Made by a program: the position numbers and the translations under genes. Below the pieces are notes generated by a model, which worked only from the letters and a program-made list of their open reading frames with translations, was not told the origin of the DNA and did no database searches. A DNA stretch of 8,488 bases from Klebsiella pneumoniae (GTDB taxonomy: Bacteria; Pseudomonadota; Gammaproteobacteria; Pseudomonadales; Azotimanducaceae), in contig CAMDVY010000108.1 of NCBI GenBank assembly GCA_945878745.1, forward strand, positions 1 to 8,488. Reading direction: 5' to 3'. Every line of letters begins with the position of its first letter. Position 1 is the stretch's first letter. Of the stretch, positions 6,633 to 8,488 are shown in pieces.

Positions 6633-6655
6633 TGAAGGGGATCTTGCGGCGCTAC
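6633..6655 (-). repeat. IS66 terminal inverted repeat, tnpA side
   Basis: On the - strand from 6655 it reads GTAGCGCCGCAAGATCCCC, matching the repeat at 5790-5812 apart from a missing C after GT and scattered changes. It directly abuts the end of the IS3 orfB homology. Confidence 0.6.
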
Positions 6656-6779
6656 CCTGCATCAAACCCCTCACTTCGAATCGCCCGGCTTCAAAGCCAT
6701 TGTCTCGCAACATCCCGACAATAGTGCGGCTTCCAGCCTGGCTTCGGTTTTCCGCAGACAGTTCGTTAACTCGGCTGCG
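6656..6779 (-). pseudogene. IS3 orfB internal fragment (HTH_21 region)
   Basis: About 41 codons remain in a different frame from orfA: RSRVNELSAENRSQAGSRTI then VGMLRDNGFEAGRFEVRGLMQ. This is the segment of the IS3 orfB transposase that precedes the DDE core (usual form AGSRTxVxMLRxxGxxxGRFxVRxLM). The DDE catalytic domain is absent. The frame continues past GLMQ into GSAARSPSCLH, which is a translation of the IS66 end. Confidence 0.75.
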
Positions 6780-6804
6780 CAGCAATACACGGGCAGGATC
6801 GATA

Positions 6805-6972
6805 CGTCGCCCCTTTGCGCTCCGCTCGGAGTTGATCCACCCCACGTCGCATAGCCGTCTCGCCGACTTCCAGAGAGCGGCAAGAGTCGGCATGGCTATA
6901 GCCTTGGTCCAACTCCAGTGATGCAGCCTCACGCTTGAATTGAGCCGTAAATGCTCCTCTTTGTTTGCTCAT
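6805..6972 (-). pseudogene. IS3 orfA, truncated
   Basis: The product starts MSKQRGAFTAQFKREAASLE then LDQGYSHADSCRSLEVGETAMRR, the typical HTH protein of IS3 elements that recognises the terminal repeats. Homology stops near residue 56 (RAERKGAT); the frame then runs into unrelated sequence and ends at 6766, so the leucine-zipper part is gone. The usual Trp after the RR of the HTH is Gly here (MRRGVDQL), a further sign of decay. An in-frame ATG at 6996 is a less likely start. Confidence 0.8.
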
Positions 6973-7303
6973 CGGACATCCCCTGTCGGTGACCATTTTC
7001 GCCTAAGTGAACGTCCGGATTCATTGGACCACTACATTTAGAGGGTGGCTGCGTCGTTCGATTCAAACACCTTGGTTGCGGCGGCAATCCTTGGCCTTCA
7101 ATGCGTCGATGATGAGTGCATGAGGAGTCCCCACCAGGGATCGCGCTGAAGAAACACATCAGGAACTATCCAGAGTGTGGAGACGCACAGATTGCTGATT
7201 GTCGATCGCACATGCTGCTGATGGAGGTCTCAGATCTTTACAGCGGTCTGTTGCACGCATCCGCGATGGAGACCAAAACGCCACACCATCCAGGAAAACC
7301 AGC

Positions 7304-8047
7304 ATGAATCAATCACCGATCCTGCTTCTGACGATACTCCTCGGTTGGACGGCAACCCCGGGCGTAGCGGATGTACAGGTGAACATTGGACTGCCCGTCA
7401 TGCAGATCAATGTCGGGGTTCGGGCGTACCCTGAATTGATACCCGTTCCCGGCTATCCGGTCTACTACGCACCGCAACTGCAATCGAACTACTTCTTTTA
7501 CGACGGTTTGTATTGGATCTATGAAGCCGATGACTGGTATGCAAGCTCCTGGTACAACGGCCCTTGGGGAAGGGTTGATCGGTATGCGGTCCCGGTATTC
7601 ATACTGCGTATCCCGGTTCGCTACTACCGCCATGCACCCCGGTACTTTCGTGGCTGGCAGGCAGATGCCCCGCCACGCTGGGACGATCATTGGGGGCGTA
7701 CTTGGCACGATCGCCGCAAGGGCTGGGACCACTGGGATCACAGGTACACGCCGAAGCACCCTCCGTTGCCTGATTTCCAACGGGAATACTCTGGCGATCG
7801 ATATCCCACCGAAGATCGGCAGCGTGAACTGCGTGATCAGAACTACCATTACCAGCCACGAGAGCGGATTGTTCGCGAACACCTCGATCGAGATCGATCG
7901 AAAGACGCCAGACGACAGGATGAACAACGTTCAAACCAGATCGATAGTCATTCAAACGGCAATAGAGACAAGCGAAGGAATGAGGAGCACAAGGGCAGAG
8001 ATGAGCGAGACGGGAATAATCGAAGCAAACACGAAAAGGATCGCTGA
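7304..8047 (+). CDS. Secreted Tyr/Trp-rich protein with charged C-terminal tail
   Basis: The 247-residue product begins with a signal peptide (SPILLLTILLGWTATPGVA, cleavage likely near residue 22). A Tyr/Trp/Pro-rich domain follows (about 25-165) with PGYPVYYAPQLQSNYFFYDGLYW, then DDWYASSWYNGPW, VPVFILRIPVRYYRHAPRYF, and DAPPRWDDHWGRTWHDRRKGW. Beyond about residue 185 it turns into a low-complexity tail of Arg, Asp, Glu, Lys, Asn and His. Similar short periplasmic proteins with the SSWYNGPW block occur in proteobacteria without a known function; this is memory, not a search. The start at 7304 is preferred over the in-frame ATG at 7199 because it begins at the signal peptide and has AGGA (7292-7295) 8 bases upstream. 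It follows the IS3 remnant by about 270 bases, with no obvious promoter recognised, and has no operon partner. Confidence 0.82.
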   Translation: MNQSPILLLTILLGWTATPGVADVQVNIGLPVMQINVGVRAYPELIPVPGYPVYYAPQLQSNYFFYDGLYWIYEADDWYASSWYNGPWGRVDRYAVPVFILRIPVRYYRHAPRYFRGWQADAPPRWDDHWGRTWHDRRKGWDHWDHRYTPKHPPLPDFQREYSGDRYPTEDRQRELRDQNYHYQPRERIVREHLDRDRSKDARRQDEQRSNQIDSHSNGNRDKRRNEEHKGRDERDGNNRSKHEKDR

Positions 8048-8173
8048 TCCTTCTGCTCGCGTGACTGCGCTGTGAAGGAATGCGAGGAGCAGAGTCCATC
8101 CAATCAGCAGTGGGAAATTTCCATGCTCGGCCCGAAGGCGGAATGTAACCATTTAGCGTCAGCACGCCTGAAC

Positions 8174-8195
8174 GGCCCAGGCACGGCTATGGGCC
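8174..8195. other. Perfect hairpin between convergent genes
   Basis: GGCCCA and TGGGCC form a perfect GC-rich 6-bp stem around a 10-base loop, 127 bases past the Tyr/Trp-rich gene. No T run follows. It may contribute to transcript ends in the convergent region. Confidence 0.35.
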
Positions 8196-8224
8196 CCTTG
8201 CTCAGTAGCCTGCGAGCAGCATCT

Positions 8225-8256
8225 CCGAAGGGCCTGTCGATAGAGTCGCCTTTCGG
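8225..8256. terminator. Hairpin after the DUF5670 gene, possible convergent terminator
   Basis: CCGAAGGGC and GCCTTTCGG pair over 9 bp with one G-T position, around a 14-base loop. It sits 6 bases beyond the stop of the - strand DUF5670 gene, which suits a terminator for that gene and perhaps for the facing gene. A T tract is missing on both sides, so the call is tentative. Confidence 0.38.
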
Positions 8257-8261
8257 ACTAT

Positions 8262-8408
8262 TTACAAACGTCTTCCCTGAATGAGGCGAATCAGGATAAC
8301 CACGACAGCAATCACCAGCAGGGCGTGGATAAGCCCTCCCATTGTGTAAGAGGTTACAAGACCGAGAAGCCAGAGGACGACCAGAACGATTGCTATTGTC
8401 TCAAGCAT
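8262..8408 (-). CDS. Small membrane protein, lmo0937/DUF5670 family
   Basis: This 48-residue protein reads MLETIAIVLVVLWLLGLVTS, then YTMGGLIHALLVIAVVVILI and RLIQGRRL. It matches the small lmo0937-type family: an N-terminal MLxxIAxxLxxLWxLG block, a GGxIHxLLVIAxxxxLxRxIQGR block and two hydrophobic helices (about 3-20 and 25-42), with a basic C-terminal end in the cytoplasm. No molecular function is established to my knowledge. The start at 8408 has GGA runs on the - strand (8411-8420) as ribosome binding site. The stop TAA is at 8262-8264, followed by a hairpin. It faces the Tyr/Trp-rich gene. Its upstream region (8409-8488) is present but no clear promoter was recognised. Confidence 0.85.
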   Translation of the reverse strand: MLETIAIVLVVLWLLGLVTSYTMGGLIHALLVIAVVVILIRLIQGRRL

Positions 8409-8488
8409 TTCCTTTTTTCCCACGTTGTTAACCTTGATTCGACAATAATCGGCAGTATTTCAGGCACACCTCCCATCGCAATGTCGGG

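Larger units (their letters stand above)
5790..6655 (-). mobile_element. IS66-family insertion sequence, internally deleted remnant
   Basis: Read on the - strand the element holds tnpA (whole), a scrap of tnpB and the last third of tnpC in the normal IS66 order. Its ends are marked by imperfect inverted repeats at 5790-5812 and 6633-6655. Complete IS66 members are roughly 2.5 kb; this one is 866 bases, so about 1.6-1.7 kb of tnpB and tnpC is missing. No 8-bp target duplication was found: the flanks are ccttcctg on the left and cctgcatc on the right. It cannot transpose on its own, since the catalytic aspartates of TnpC are lost. Confidence 0.8.
6656..7036 (-). mobile_element. IS3-family insertion sequence, 5' remnant
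   Basis: The left end is preserved: on the - strand from 7036 it reads TGTAGTGGTCCAATGAATCC, an IS3-like terminus, followed by orfA. orfA is joined after about 55 codons to an internal piece of orfB, which is cut at 6656 by the IS66 end. Complete IS3 members are about 1.2-1.5 kb; about 380 bases remain. The rest of orfB and the right end are not found on the other side of the IS66 remnant. Confidence 0.75.

Noticed and set aside
7037..7159. - strand frame just outside the IS3 left end, ending ATKVFESNDAATL before a stop
   Set aside because: I could not match it to a family, it has no supported start, and it may be only flanking sequence.
7952..8152. 66-codon hydrophobic frame on the - strand
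   Set aside because: Most of it is antisense to the charged tail of the Tyr/Trp-rich protein, which forces hydrophobic codons, and there is no good ribosome binding site.

Overview
The window is GC-rich by eye and has proteobacterial gene content. The YfbK-type VWA lipoprotein, the IS66 and IS3 remnants, the PA2928-like membrane protein and the WYxxWYNGPW-type envelope protein together suggest a gammaproteobacterium, perhaps Xanthomonadales/Lysobacterales. That placement is inference from memory of the families. It reads as chromosomal sequence with an accessory patch, not as a phage or plasmid.

Layout on the + strand from the left: (1) the 3' part of a CPA2 cation/proton antiporter (2-1033) that carries Asn-Asp, not Asp-Asp, in the core motif; (2) a single-pass membrane protein with a long extracytoplasmic domain (about 1142-2683); (3) a two-gene unit with an 8-nt overlap, an XRE-type HTH protein followed by a short AbiEii/MenT-like nucleotidyltransferase (2829-3717), which has the form of a toxin-antitoxin module, with a 12-bp palindrome just upstream that could be its operator; (4) a 344-bp gap holding two perfect hairpins and a candidate promoter; (5) a YfbK-type von Willebrand factor A lipoprotein (4062-5654).

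From about 5790 to 7036 lies an IS graveyard on the - strand. An IS66-family element reduced to about 0.87 kb (whole tnpA, frameshifted 5' scrap of tnpB, 3' third of tnpC, both ends still recognisable) abuts the interior of an IS3-family orfB. The orfB reading frame runs straight into the IS66 terminal repeat, so IS66 appears to have jumped into the IS3 element, and both then decayed.

Right of the IS remnants are a secreted Tyr/Trp-rich protein with a highly charged tail (7304-8047), a hairpin-bearing convergent intergenic region, and on the - strand a 48-residue lmo0937/DUF5670-type membrane protein (8262-8408), easily missed because of its size.

No tRNA, rRNA, CRISPR array or riboswitch was recognised. 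The best candidate for a defence or stress system is the XRE/nucleotidyltransferase pair. The other genes look like independent envelope and transport functions, not one pathway.
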